14,278 nucleotides of DNA from Candidatus Thorarchaeota archaeon (GCA_016840825.1 JAEORN010000332.1:1-14278); one strand, 5' to 3'; shown: positions 1 through 7,442, counted from the first letter of the stretch. Notes: generated by a model from the sequence alone, not told the origin. Translations and numbers: made by a program.

Positions 1-1413
1 ACCCGTCTTGAGTTCCTTGAGAGAGTTGGTTTGGGCTATCTCCATTTGAACCGTGTTGCTTCTACACTCTCCGCTGGAGAAGCTCAACGTTTGGTATTAT
101 CTTCATTACTCGGCAGTGGACTAACATCCTTGACAATACTACTAGATGAACCTACTCGTGGGATGCATCCTTCTGAGGTGAATGCATTAGTCGATGCCCT
201 TACAAAACTGACTGATGAGGGTAGCAGTGTAATCGTAGTAGAACATGATCCTGATGTCATAAATGCGGCAGACTATTTGATTGATATTGGTCCTGGAAGT
301 GGCATCCGAGGTGGAAAAATTCTTGTTGCTGGGGATATTGAAACCTTGAGGAGAAGCAATACAATCACCGCTCAGTGGCTATCAGGCAAGAAACATCCAG
401 CAAAGAAAGAAGAATATAGGATCCCTAGCTCTTGGATGAGCATTGAGGGTGCAAAGGAGAATAACCTCAAGAATGTGAGCCTTAGGATCCCTACAGATGT
501 TCTAGTTGGTGTCTGTGGTGTTTCAGGCTCTGGCAAAAGCACATTCTTGATTTATACCATTGGTCGTGCTATAGCTCCAGCAAAATTCACAACAAGTGTT
601 TCATTTGAACCTGTTGAGCCCGGAGCCTATGAAAATCTTCGCGATGCACCTGAACGCGTGATTATCCTTGATCAAGGCCGAAAGGGAATATCAAGCCCTG
701 GACAAGCTTTGGGTCTATTCGACCCTCTCGCGAGGGTGTATTCCGAGAGTGAGGATGCAAAGGCTCTGGATTATGGCATGAAGGAGATCACCAAGTCATG
801 CAGTGTTTGTGATGGACAAGGGCGTATCAGGATTGAGATGGGTTTCCTCCCGGATATCTTTGAGATTTGCGAAACCTGTGACGGGTCAGGATACTCCCAG
901 GAAGCGTGGCAGGTAAGAATCAAAGGATTTGCCCTTCCTGAGCTCAATGAAATGACACTTGAAGAAGTCTACGATCTCTTCAAGGATGACGAAGGAATAT
1001 CAAGGGTATTGAAGGCATCTCTTGATGTTGGTCTTGGCTATTTAGGTCTGAAGCAACCTGCTCGGACTCTTTCCGGCGGTGAGATTCAACGACTCAAGAT
1101 TGCACAAGAACTCTCAAAGAAGACGAAACCTGGATCATTGTACATCTTTGATGAACCAACAGGAGGACAACATATGGAGGATGTTGAGCGGCTTATTCAT
1201 GTCTTGAATAGATTGGTCGATGCTGGAAACGGAGTTCTGGTAATAGAGCACCACCCTCACCTACTACTTGCATGTGATCATCTTATTGAATTCGGTCCAA
1301 AGGGAGGTCCCGATGGTGGATACGTAATTGCTCAAGGGACTCCTCGTGTGGTTGCAGAATTCAAAACACCAACTGCAGAATATCTGCGTACAATACTGGA
1401 GGTAAGGAAATGA
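1..1413 (+). CDS. UvrA-like excinuclease ABC ATPase, C-terminal half (5'-truncated by window edge)
   Basis: The frame is open from base 1 (reading TRLEFLERVG before the first possible start), so this is the 3' half of a longer gene; 470 codons are visible against about 940 in full UvrA. UvrA is the damage-recognising ABC ATPase of nucleotide excision repair. Visible in order: the end of the first ABC module with signature LSAGE (67-81) and Walker B LLDEP (about 139-153); the second module's Walker A GVSGSGKS (517-540); a zinc site C-x2-C-x19-C-x2-C (cysteine codons at 799, 808, 868, 877); signature LSGGE (1069-1083); Walker B FDEP near 1150; and the VIEHH switch. It is divergent: the first signature has Ala for Gly, and the segment before the zinc site lacks the UvrA motif resembling GRTPRSNPATYTG, although FDPLARVY remains. 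It may therefore be a UvrA paralogue rather than the housekeeping uvrA. It overlaps the next gene by 4 bases. Confidence 0.9.
   Translation, partial: TRLEFLERVGLGYLHLNRVASTLSAGEAQRLVLSSLLGSGLTSLTILLDEPTRGMHPSEVNALVDALTKLTDEGSSVIVVEHDPDVINAADYLIDIGPGSGIRGGKILVAGDIETLRRSNTITAQWLSGKKHPAKKEEYRIPSSWMSIEGAKENNLKNVSLRIPTDVLVGVCGVSGSGKSTFLIYTIGRAIAPAKFTTSVSFEPVEPGAYENLRDAPERVIILDQGRKGISSPGQALGLFDPLARVYSESEDAKALDYGMKEITKSCSVCDGQGRIRIEMGFLPDIFEICETCDGSGYSQEAWQVRIKGFALPELNEMTLEEVYDLFKDDEGISRVLKASLDVGLGYLGLKQPARTLSGGEIQRLKIAQELSKKTKPGSLYIFDEPTGGQHMEDVERLIHVLNRLVDAGNGVLVIEHHPHLLLACDHLIEFGPKGGPDGGYVIAQGTPRVVAEFKTPTAEYLRTILEVRK
1398..1403 (+). promoter_or_regulatory. Ribosome binding site of the QW-repeat gene
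   Basis: GGAGGT lies inside the end of the UvrA-like gene, 6 bases before the ATG at 1410. It is a near-perfect Shine-Dalgarno sequence and fixes the start of the downstream gene, supporting translational coupling across the ATGA overlap. Confidence 0.75.
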
Positions 1414-2447
1414 CTTGGATTCCATTACTCCTCGCTGATCGATCTTCAAATCTGAGATATCTTGTTCTCCGTGAACTAATGGGCTATTCCGACGATGATG
1501 AGGAAGTCGTTGAGCTTCAAACTATGCGTGAAGAGGATTCTGTTGTACATGATATTCTCTCTTCACAAAAAGAGGATGGATCATGGAATTACTTGGATGA
1601 TGCCACATCGCAAAGAAAAGATCCCTTGCGATCGACATCATTTGCACTCCTGCGTCTGGGTTACTTGGGATTCCCGAAGGATCATCCATCTATTATGAAA
1701 GGTATAGAATACATATTCAGAGAGCAGCATCGGAATGGAGCATGGCCAATTCCTCATGCGTATGATGGGCTTTCAGAACCTCAGCGTCAATATACTATGG
1801 TTCCTCTTCAAACTACAATTCCTCTTCTTGGGATTGCAGCAACAGGTCATGCAACCGATGAGAGGGCTGAATCAGCGTATGAATGGCTTCTGGCACAAAG
1901 ATTGGATGATGGATCGTGGCCTGCTGGTAAAATTGGAGAGGTCTATGGCTATCAAGCTGGATATAGGAAGATGCCCCACACCCAATGGGGATGCAGAACA
2001 AATACCACTTTAGCATTGACATGCCTAGCATATCACCCAAAGCGTCGCAGAAGTGAAGAAGCAAAAAGAGCTTTGGATTTACTTCTTGCAAGAGAAACCC
2101 GTGATAGAAGAAATCTTGGTTTCAACATTGCGCGCATAATCGGATTTGAACAGCATCGTGGGAACCTCACCTATCATGCAAATTTCGATCCTGGACTAGT
2201 ACTAGACATTTGCTGGCGGGTAGGAGCTAATCGCTCTGATGGACGAGTGGATGAGCTAGTGGAGTGGATATTGGATCAGCAGAACAAATATGGCATATGG
2301 GAGTATGAGCCCCGTCCTGAGGCATCCCGATGGATTACTTATGACCTTTTAAGTTCATTATCAAAGATTGATGATACAAGCGATTGGTTCACATCTGAAG
2401 TCCGCACATCATATGTTTCCTACCCCAAGAAAAAGAAACGGTTTTGA
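1410..2447 (+). CDS. QW-repeat alpha/alpha-toroid protein (terpene cyclase/prenyltransferase-like fold)
   Basis: This 345-residue protein has four Q-x(2-5)-G-x-W (QW-type) repeats at about residues 53-59, 106-112, 163-170 and 290/291-297, the hallmark of the alpha/alpha barrel of squalene-hopene cyclases and prenyltransferase beta subunits. I see no DxDD cyclase motif, so cyclase activity is not supported. The N-terminus (RYLVLRELMG, then an acidic stretch) resembles a widespread family of uncharacterised proteins sometimes misnamed nitrogen fixation protein NifH; it has no P-loop and is not nitrogenase. The lysine- and arginine-rich end (KKKKRF) is notable. The start is set by the GGAGGT site and the ATGA overlap with the UvrA-like gene, so the two proteins are very likely made together. 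No signal peptide or membrane segment is seen. The function is unknown; binding or modification of a small hydrophobic molecule or a peptide are guesses. Confidence 0.8.
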   Translation: MTWIPLLLADRSSNLRYLVLRELMGYSDDDEEVVELQTMREEDSVVHDILSSQKEDGSWNYLDDATSQRKDPLRSTSFALLRLGYLGFPKDHPSIMKGIEYIFREQHRNGAWPIPHAYDGLSEPQRQYTMVPLQTTIPLLGIAATGHATDERAESAYEWLLAQRLDDGSWPAGKIGEVYGYQAGYRKMPHTQWGCRTNTTLALTCLAYHPKRRRSEEAKRALDLLLARETRDRRNLGFNIARIIGFEQHRGNLTYHANFDPGLVLDICWRVGANRSDGRVDELVEWILDQQNKYGIWEYEPRPEASRWITYDLLSSLSKIDDTSDWFTSEVRTSYVSYPKKKKRF

Positions 2448-2554
2448 TCTTTTGAGGAACCAACCCCAAGGTTCGTCCTGAAGTATCTAGGGCAAATTGA
2501 AGTATCAATAAAAAGAGAAAAGGACCTTTGGGTCATTTTCAATTCTAACAAAAA
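2448..2554. terminator. Convergent intergenic region with weak hairpins
   Basis: This 107-base gap separates two convergent genes. It holds two small inverted repeats: GAACC (2457-2461) with GGTTC (2470-2474), and an A4/T4-flanked GACC-TTTG-GGTC (2518-2539) with one mismatch. The second runs AAAA before and TTTT after the stem, so it could serve transcripts from either side. Archaeal termination depends mainly on short U-tracts, and the TTTT tract here is weak. The assignment rests on position and the small hairpins only. Confidence 0.35.
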
Positions 2555-5164
2555 CTATTCCTTTTTCTTCAGATTGAGAACAATGATACTAATCACAACG
2601 ATCCCAGCAACCACTGCGACAACAACGATAATCATTGTGTAATCTGGTGGAGTCCCTGTTCCAGTATCTGTAGTTGGAGTAGTTGGAGTAGATGTATTCG
2701 CAACTTCAACAATAATGGTCCTCTCTACGAGATTTCCTGCATTGTCAAATACACGTACCAGAATAGTGTACAAACCATTACTCTCTGTTGTTGTGTCCCA
2801 TGTGTGGGAATAGGGCGAAGTAGTATCATTTGCTACTAGAGTTGAGCTGATGTATATCTCGACCCGAGCTACTCCAGAGCCAGAATCTGTGGCATCTACT
2901 GAAATTGTGACCTCTCCTGTGACATCTGAGTTATTTGCAGGGGCTGTTACCGTTACCTGTGGATCGGTCACATCATCGACAATGTAGCTCATAACAGAGG
3001 TCGAGGTGAGGTAATAGAATGTATCATTCGCTGAGATGTAGTATTCGACCAAGGTTTCGTATGACTGTCCTGGTATTGACTCATTGAAAGTATCTCCCGA
3101 GCCATGATTCATCGTCTTATTGATCCAAGATCCGCCATCCAATCTATAATGCAATTGAACTGCATCTAGACTAAGATCAATGATATCGGCTGCAATCTCG
3201 ATATCATCACCGACTTCCGGTGAGGATGGATCTAAGGCAACATTCTCAATGGAGGGGGCAGGATCGTCGTATAAATAGACATCATCCATCAGGAACTCGA
3301 TTCTTCCCCCAGCCTCTGAATTGGCTACGAGATATGCGTCATAGAAAAATTGGTCCGGTTCGCTACCGAAGAGTGTTACAAAGTCACTAAACAAGTTTCG
3401 ATTGAGTGTATGCCATGTCTGATTCACATTTGTACCTGGAAGAAGAATATACTCGTCAAAATCATCTTCAGGCCCAACATTACTTCCATTGGCAAAGACA
3501 TAGGCAAAACTAGAGTCTTCAAGATAGAACCCAAGATAGACTAATTCATTATCCAATGATGTGAAGTTTTCAAGTCGCCATCTCATGTGGAACCATTTGT
3601 CTGTTCGATTAGTCAATTTGTAGTTTTCATTGAAGGTTTGATCTGCATATTCACTATTGCCATTCGTGACGGTAAGATTAGCTGCCTTGAGACCATCATA
3701 GCTCATGTCTGTTACAGTAATGTAATCAGTTCCCATGCTATCTAGATTCCATCCAATCACATCCTCTCCGACATCTCCTTGATCTTCGTATCCAGCATCA
3801 CTTAATGCTAGTGTCTTTAATGTAAGATTGTCTAGAAGCATACTCGCTCGAGCTCCTACTCCTTTCGCATAGAACTCGAATTCGATATTTGTAATTATTA
3901 GATCCTCAGTGTCATTCACTGCAGTTACATCTTCCCAGATACTCCTGTCAAAATGATACCATTGACCAGAAGTGTTGTAATTGTCAACCTCGATAATCTG
4001 GAGATATGGTGATGGTGTCCAAGGATTTGAGCCCTTTGTGTATAAGAGATAGACTAGATCGAATTCCTCTCCTGTGGCATTCTGCGCCTCGACGAAGATG
4101 TAAGCATACACATCACCAGTTGGTGTGAGATATTCATCCAATTTCCACCAGAAGCTAAAGGAATCTGGATGGAGTCCAGATACTCGTCTTCCTACATCAA
4201 AACTGAAACCGCAATCACTTGTATTGCCATCGGAAATAGTAGTCGCATTGAATGCCCAATCTCCCTCAATTCTTTCAGTCGTTTGTGACATATCCGCGGG
4301 CGAATCTACAGATTGGGACCGTGTCCATCCTCCTGATGATTCCATATTGCCATTCCCGGTCGCACCTCCAATTACAGTGGTGGTTCCATTTACCAAGTTG
4401 AAGTCATCGACATATGCCTGAGAATAAAGCTGTGAACGACTTATGAGTCTAACATAGATTCTCCAAAGATCACCTGGTAGACTACCTTTAGCATCGAAGT
4501 AATCAGCTGTCACATTTCTCTCGATCACTGTCCAAGTTTTTAGTGGTGCATCAATATGGAAGAATGAGTGATATGTACTATTCAAGAGTTGAGAGTCTGT
4601 ACCTCCAATGACATAGTTTACATACAGTTTTGTCATGGATGAACCAAAACCGAATTGCACAGCAAAAAGATCGCTATCAGTTGAATCAGGGATCTCATCA
4701 AGCCATAAATCGAACTTTAAGGTGAGATTCAGTGGGTTTGATACGACATCTGAATGTTGTATAGTGCATACCGAGCTATGATCTATGTCTACAGCTTTCG
4801 CTCTCATACCAAGCGATTGTGTACTCTCATTTACAGGCTCTGGGGCTGTAGCGAACCAAGAATATTTCTCAGTTGACCTATCTGTGATTTGGACCTCATC
4901 ATACCAATAACCCCATTGTGAAATACCTGTGGCACTATGGGGATTATCCCAAAGCTCCATACCTGGATTCACAAAGTGTTCCATGTCTATTTGAGCTCTA
5001 CCCAAATCAACATCAGATGTTTCGTATTGAACTACAACTGATGATGTATTCTGTGTTGGATTTCTCGTGTTGCTACCAATCAACTGGATAGGTAGAAAGA
5101 ATAGAATTAGAAGTAGAAGCGCGAAAATTCTTTGGCGTGTTTCTTTCAAACTAAATCTCTCCAA
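2555..5164 (-). CDS. Secreted, C-terminally anchored multidomain surface glycoprotein
   Basis: This 869-residue protein starts at TTG (5162-5164). No ATG lies in frame between the upstream stop and this codon, and the next ATG would lose the signal peptide (charged KETRQR, then a hydrophobic core at residues 13-30). Three modules of about 180-195 residues follow (roughly 65-259, 268-452 and 456-632). Each opens with a Gly/Asn/Glu-rich segment and closes with a similar strand (YVDDFNL, LLDNLTL, FLMDDVYL), which suggests tandem jelly-roll, carbohydrate-binding-like folds. Next come an Ig/FN3-like domain (about 635-730), a bacterial Ig-like domain (about 734-821, with the segment VFDNAGN), a Thr/Pro stalk (822-841), a membrane helix (about 843-864) and a KKKE tail. 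About twenty N-x-S/T sequons fit an N-glycosylated archaeal surface protein. Only two cysteines are present and no catalytic motif is evident. It is probably a cell-surface adhesion or glycan-binding protein; the domain names are inferred from pattern only. Confidence 0.8.
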   Translation of the reverse strand: MERFSLKETRQRIFALLLLILFFLPIQLIGSNTRNPTQNTSSVVVQYETSDVDLGRAQIDMEHFVNPGMELWDNPHSATGISQWGYWYDEVQITDRSTEKYSWFATAPEPVNESTQSLGMRAKAVDIDHSSVCTIQHSDVVSNPLNLTLKFDLWLDEIPDSTDSDLFAVQFGFGSSMTKLYVNYVIGGTDSQLLNSTYHSFFHIDAPLKTWTVIERNVTADYFDAKGSLPGDLWRIYVRLISRSQLYSQAYVDDFNLVNGTTTVIGGATGNGNMESSGGWTRSQSVDSPADMSQTTERIEGDWAFNATTISDGNTSDCGFSFDVGRRVSGLHPDSFSFWWKLDEYLTPTGDVYAYIFVEAQNATGEEFDLVYLLYTKGSNPWTPSPYLQIIEVDNYNTSGQWYHFDRSIWEDVTAVNDTEDLIITNIEFEFYAKGVGARASMLLDNLTLKTLALSDAGYEDQGDVGEDVIGWNLDSMGTDYITVTDMSYDGLKAANLTVTNGNSEYADQTFNENYKLTNRTDKWFHMRWRLENFTSLDNELVYLGFYLEDSSFAYVFANGSNVGPEDDFDEYILLPGTNVNQTWHTLNRNLFSDFVTLFGSEPDQFFYDAYLVANSEAGGRIEFLMDDVYLYDDPAPSIENVALDPSSPEVGDDIEIAADIIDLSLDAVQLHYRLDGGSWINKTMNHGSGDTFNESIPGQSYETLVEYYISANDTFYYLTSTSVMSYIVDDVTDPQVTVTAPANNSDVTGEVTISVDATDSGSGVARVEIYISSTLVANDTTSPYSHTWDTTTESNGLYTILVRVFDNAGNLVERTIIVEVANTSTPTTPTTDTGTGTPPDYTMIIVVVAVVAGIVVISIIVLNLKKKE

Positions 5165-5201
5165 AATCGAATATTTCTTATTGCACCGAATTGCAGGAAT
5201 C

Positions 5202-5209
5202 TATATTAA
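5202..5209 (-). promoter_or_regulatory. TATA-like promoter of the surface glycoprotein gene
   Basis: Read on the minus strand this is TTAATATA, centred about 41 bases before the TTG start. An archaeal TSS about 25 bases downstream would give a leader of roughly 15 bases. No Shine-Dalgarno sequence precedes the TTG, which fits a short or nearly leaderless transcript. Confidence 0.45.
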
Positions 5210-5380
5210 TCATTGGTGAACCATGGCGAGGTTTGGTATGTCTTTTTCACCCTTCGGTTTCACTTGCCTCGAATTCTTATTTGTGAAATAGCTCAATCCT
5301 CTCACTCTTTTCTGTTCTGGATATCTTGACATCTACATTTTACCTTCCAAGCAAAATTCTCATAGACACCGAGAGAATCC

Positions 5381-5388
5381 TACTTAAG
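5381..5388 (+). promoter_or_regulatory. Possible TATA-like box of the YcaQ-like gene
   Basis: TACTTAAG is centred about 26 bases before the ATG at 5411, the distance expected for a leaderless archaeal mRNA. No ribosome binding site lies at a useful distance from that ATG, and nearer ATGs (5393, 5401) hit stops within a few codons. The match to a TATA consensus is only fair. Confidence 0.35.
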
Positions 5389-5410
5389 AGGTATGAAATA
5401 ATGGCGTTGC

Positions 5411-6643
5411 ATGCTTGAGGTTTCTCCAGAAGCTGTTAGAAGCTTGATACTTGATGTGCAGGGACTTAGAACTGATAATACGTCCCAATCTCTTCTAGAC
5501 GTGGCAAGTCGAATTCATAACATCCAGATTGATACGATCTCAGTAGTTAGCCGAAGTCATAATCTTATCAGCTTCAATAGATACCCGGATTATCAAGAGG
5601 GTCAGGTATGGGGCTTAGAGAAGGAAGGAAAGCTGTTTGAGTATTGGTCACACTCTATGTGCCTACTACCTATGGAATCCTTTCCATATTACTCTTGGAA
5701 AATGGATATGATGAGTAAACGAAAATCCGGATGGTACGTGAAATGGGGCTTAGACAACCAAGATCTTGTCGATTCAGTCTTTCAGAAAGTAAAGAAGGAT
5801 GGAGCAACAAAAAGCAAAGATCTTGGTGAAAGTAATCCACAAAGCGGAGGCTGGTGGGATTGGAAAAAAGAGAAACGTGCTTTAGAGTACCTCATGACAG
5901 TTGGTAGGTTGATGGTGGCATATCGGGAGGGATTCCAAAAACACTATGATATTCCCGAACGTGTCGTCCCATCCAATATTGATATCCATCCTATGGCTGA
6001 GGACGAGATTCTACGATATCTGGTTGATACTATTTACCGGTCGCTTGGAGTTGCTGATTATCGAGATGTGAAGCTCTATACCGGAGGAATGGCCGCAGAT
6101 CATTTCTGGAGGAATCAAAGGAATGTGATTGAACAATATCTCGAAGGGCTTGTTGGTGACATCTTAGAGGAAATCAGCTTTGGACACAAAAACCGTTATT
6201 TCGTCCATAAGGAGTATGTTTCGAAATTGGAGCACCAGAAATCATCGGATGCCAACAGTCCAGTCAAGATTCTTACACCGTTCGATAATGTCCTACGTGA
6301 GCGACACTATCCCGAAAGCATTTGGAATTTTGACTACAAGATCGAATGCTATGTCCCAAAACCTGATCGCAAGTATGGATACTTTGTGTTGCCGCTGCTT
6401 GATCAGAATGAATTCCGTGGGCGCGTAGATGCAAAAGTGCATAGAAAGGATAACACTCTGGAGCTCATATCGTTATATCTAGAACATCCTGAGATATTGG
6501 ACGAGAATGGGACGATTCGTCTGCGAGATGGACTTTGGGATTTCGCGAGATTTCACAACTGTAGTGCTATCAAATGTGGAAAGGTGACACCAAGAAAAGA
6601 GTCGAAACGAATCAAGAATCTTCTTGAATCCTTCAATACTTAG
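5411..6643 (+). CDS. YcaQ/AlkX-family winged-helix DNA glycosylase-like protein
   Basis: This 410-residue protein has the length and landmarks of the COG3214/HTH_42 family (winged-helix proteins related to E. coli YcaQ, also called AlkX, which unhooks DNA interstrand crosslinks and removes some alkylated bases). Near the N-terminus it shows NIQIDTISVVSRSHNL, in which Q39-I-D41 matches the catalytic Q-x-D motif of the YcaQ branch (the AlkZ branch has Q-x-Q). It is followed by the family hallmarks FEYWSHSMCLLPME and, later, LTPFDNVLRERH. The protein is soluble, with no membrane segments. The ATG at 5411 is the first workable start and may be leaderless. It lies alone on its strand downstream of a divergent promoter region, with a T5 tract (6644-6648) just after the stop. 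Family membership is firm; activity as a glycosylase in this organism is inferred from the conserved Q-x-D. Confidence 0.85.
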   Translation: MLEVSPEAVRSLILDVQGLRTDNTSQSLLDVASRIHNIQIDTISVVSRSHNLISFNRYPDYQEGQVWGLEKEGKLFEYWSHSMCLLPMESFPYYSWKMDMMSKRKSGWYVKWGLDNQDLVDSVFQKVKKDGATKSKDLGESNPQSGGWWDWKKEKRALEYLMTVGRLMVAYREGFQKHYDIPERVVPSNIDIHPMAEDEILRYLVDTIYRSLGVADYRDVKLYTGGMAADHFWRNQRNVIEQYLEGLVGDILEEISFGHKNRYFVHKEYVSKLEHQKSSDANSPVKILTPFDNVLRERHYPESIWNFDYKIECYVPKPDRKYGYFVLPLLDQNEFRGRVDAKVHRKDNTLELISLYLEHPEILDENGTIRLRDGLWDFARFHNCSAIKCGKVTPRKESKRIKNLLESFNT

Positions 6644-6753
6644 TTTTTCATTGTAACTAGCACTAACCTTATTTTGATGAATGTAAAAGACTCATTGCTA
6701 AGATGTAATGAGGGGTACATAGAGAGAAAAGAAGCAAAATGTATTCCGATTAA

Positions 6754-6760
6754 GAGAGGA
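6754..6760 (+). promoter_or_regulatory. Ribosome binding site choosing the GTPase start
   Basis: GAGAGGA lies 9 bases before the ATG at 6770. The frame is open back to a TTG at 6674 and an ATG at 6677, but those lack a comparable site and would add about 32 residues, largely charged, that have no place in the GTPase fold. Confidence 0.5.
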
Positions 6761-6769
6761 TGTACTTGG

Positions 6770-7357
6770 ATGAGAGATCAGGACGATGGTAGCAAAGTTA
6801 TGAAAGCGGTCCTAATAGGCGACGGTGGTGTAGGGAAGACATCAATTAGACGCAACTATCTTGGAGATGAGTTTATTGAAGGTCATATTGCAACCATTGG
6901 TGTCGATCTAGCAACCAAGCGGGTCTTATTTAACAAAGAGATAATCAAATTCATTATTTGGGATCTTGCAGGCCAACCCTCATTTGCCCAAGTTCGTGGT
7001 CATTATTATCATGGGTGCAATGGTATAATTCTTGTATATTCTACTGTAGATCGTGATTCTTTCGATAATGCAAGCAAGTGGCTTGTAGAGGCGTATAAGA
7101 ACATGGGTCCTCTTCCTCCAACCGTGATTGTAGGCAATAAGACTGATCTTCGAGAAGGTAGACCGAAATCCCTAATTGTTACTCCTGATGAAGGATTGAA
7201 ATTCACTAAGTATTTCATCGAGAAGCTTCAGGTCCCTGCTGTCTTCAAGGAAACTTCTGCAAGAACCGGGTACAACATCGAGAACACATTCACAGACCTT
7301 CTTCAAATGATGAGTGAAGCCCAAGAGGATAAAGAAAGCGGCCTCTTTATTGGATAG
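6770..7357 (+). CDS. Ras/Rab-like small GTPase
   Basis: From the ATG at 6770 this is a 195-residue protein, typical for the Ras superfamily. All motifs are present: G1 GDGGVGKT (residues 17-24), G2 T42 within the ATIGVD switch I segment (the Rab/Ran-like TIG triplet), G3 WDLAGQ (64-69, with the catalytic Gln at 69), G4 NKTD (123-126) and G5 ETSA (161-164). It should bind and hydrolyse GTP as a molecular switch. The C-terminus (ESGLFIG) has no cysteine, so there is no prenylation signal of the eukaryotic Rab or CAAX type; membrane attachment, if any, must use another route. Such eukaryote-like GTPases are expanded in Asgard archaea. It ends 118 bases before the PadR-type regulator, and the palindromic promoter between them argues for separate transcription. 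The longer start at 6674/6677 cannot be excluded. Confidence 0.9.
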   Translation: MRDQDDGSKVMKAVLIGDGGVGKTSIRRNYLGDEFIEGHIATIGVDLATKRVLFNKEIIKFIIWDLAGQPSFAQVRGHYYHGCNGIILVYSTVDRDSFDNASKWLVEAYKNMGPLPPTVIVGNKTDLREGRPKSLIVTPDEGLKFTKYFIEKLQVPAVFKETSARTGYNIENTFTDLLQMMSEAQEDKESGLFIG

Positions 7358-7403
7358 TTCAGAAGTCACTCCTGACTCATGCGATACCACAACTACAAGT
7401 ATA

Positions 7404-7421
7404 TATATCGACCCCGATATA
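7404..7421. promoter_or_regulatory. Operator-like palindrome 1 (TATATC-N6-GATATA)
   Basis: The arms TATATC (7404-7409) and GATATA (7416-7421) flank the spacer GACCCC. The inverted repeat extends to nine perfect pairs (7402-7410 with 7415-7423). It lies directly upstream of the PadR-type regulator gene and beside a TATA-like element, the usual position of a self-repressing operator. Assignment to that regulator is inferred. Confidence 0.65.
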
Positions 7422-7427
7422 TAATAT
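7420..7427 (+). promoter_or_regulatory. TATA-like box of the copper operon
   Basis: TATAATAT sits between, and overlaps the edges of, the two palindromes. A start of transcription about 26 bases downstream would fall near 7450, leaving a leader of about 25 bases that contains the Shine-Dalgarno site for the ATG at 7476. Confidence 0.5.
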
Positions 7428-7442
7428 ATCCGTACAGATATA
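7425..7442. promoter_or_regulatory. Operator-like palindrome 2 (TATATC-N6-GATATA)
   Basis: The arms TATATC (7425-7430) and GATATA (7437-7442) flank the spacer CGTACA, and the inverted repeat extends to seven pairs (7424-7430 with 7437-7443). It has the same 6-base arms and 6-base gap as palindrome 1, shifted by exactly 21 bases, or about two helical turns, so two dimers could bind the same face of the DNA. Confidence 0.65.

Noticed and set aside
31..33. TTG at base 31 as the true start of the UvrA-like gene
   Set aside because: The frame is open to base 1 and the upstream residues match UvrA (LEFLERVGL), so the gene begins outside the window.
1813..2091. Overlapping frames on both strands within the QW-repeat gene
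   Set aside because: The QW repeats lie in the 1410-2447 frame; the others have no family features or start signals.
1410..2447. Possible nitrogenase iron protein (NifH) label for the QW-repeat protein
   Set aside because: There is no P-loop or cluster cysteines. The label is a naming error attached to this kind of protein.
4125..4421. Open frame of 98 codons on the plus strand inside the surface glycoprotein gene
   Set aside because: It is antisense to a protein with signal peptide, domains and anchor all in one frame; the product shows no recognisable motif.
5165..5410. Small gene or RNA in the divergent intergenic region
   Set aside because: No start with a supported frame and no stable fold was seen; only promoter-like elements could be supported.
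6612..6627. TCAAGAA-TC-TTCTTGA inverted repeat near the end of the YcaQ-like gene as a terminator
   Set aside because: It lies inside the coding region, the 2-base gap is too tight for a full stem, and the T5 tract is about 17 bases further on; probably chance.
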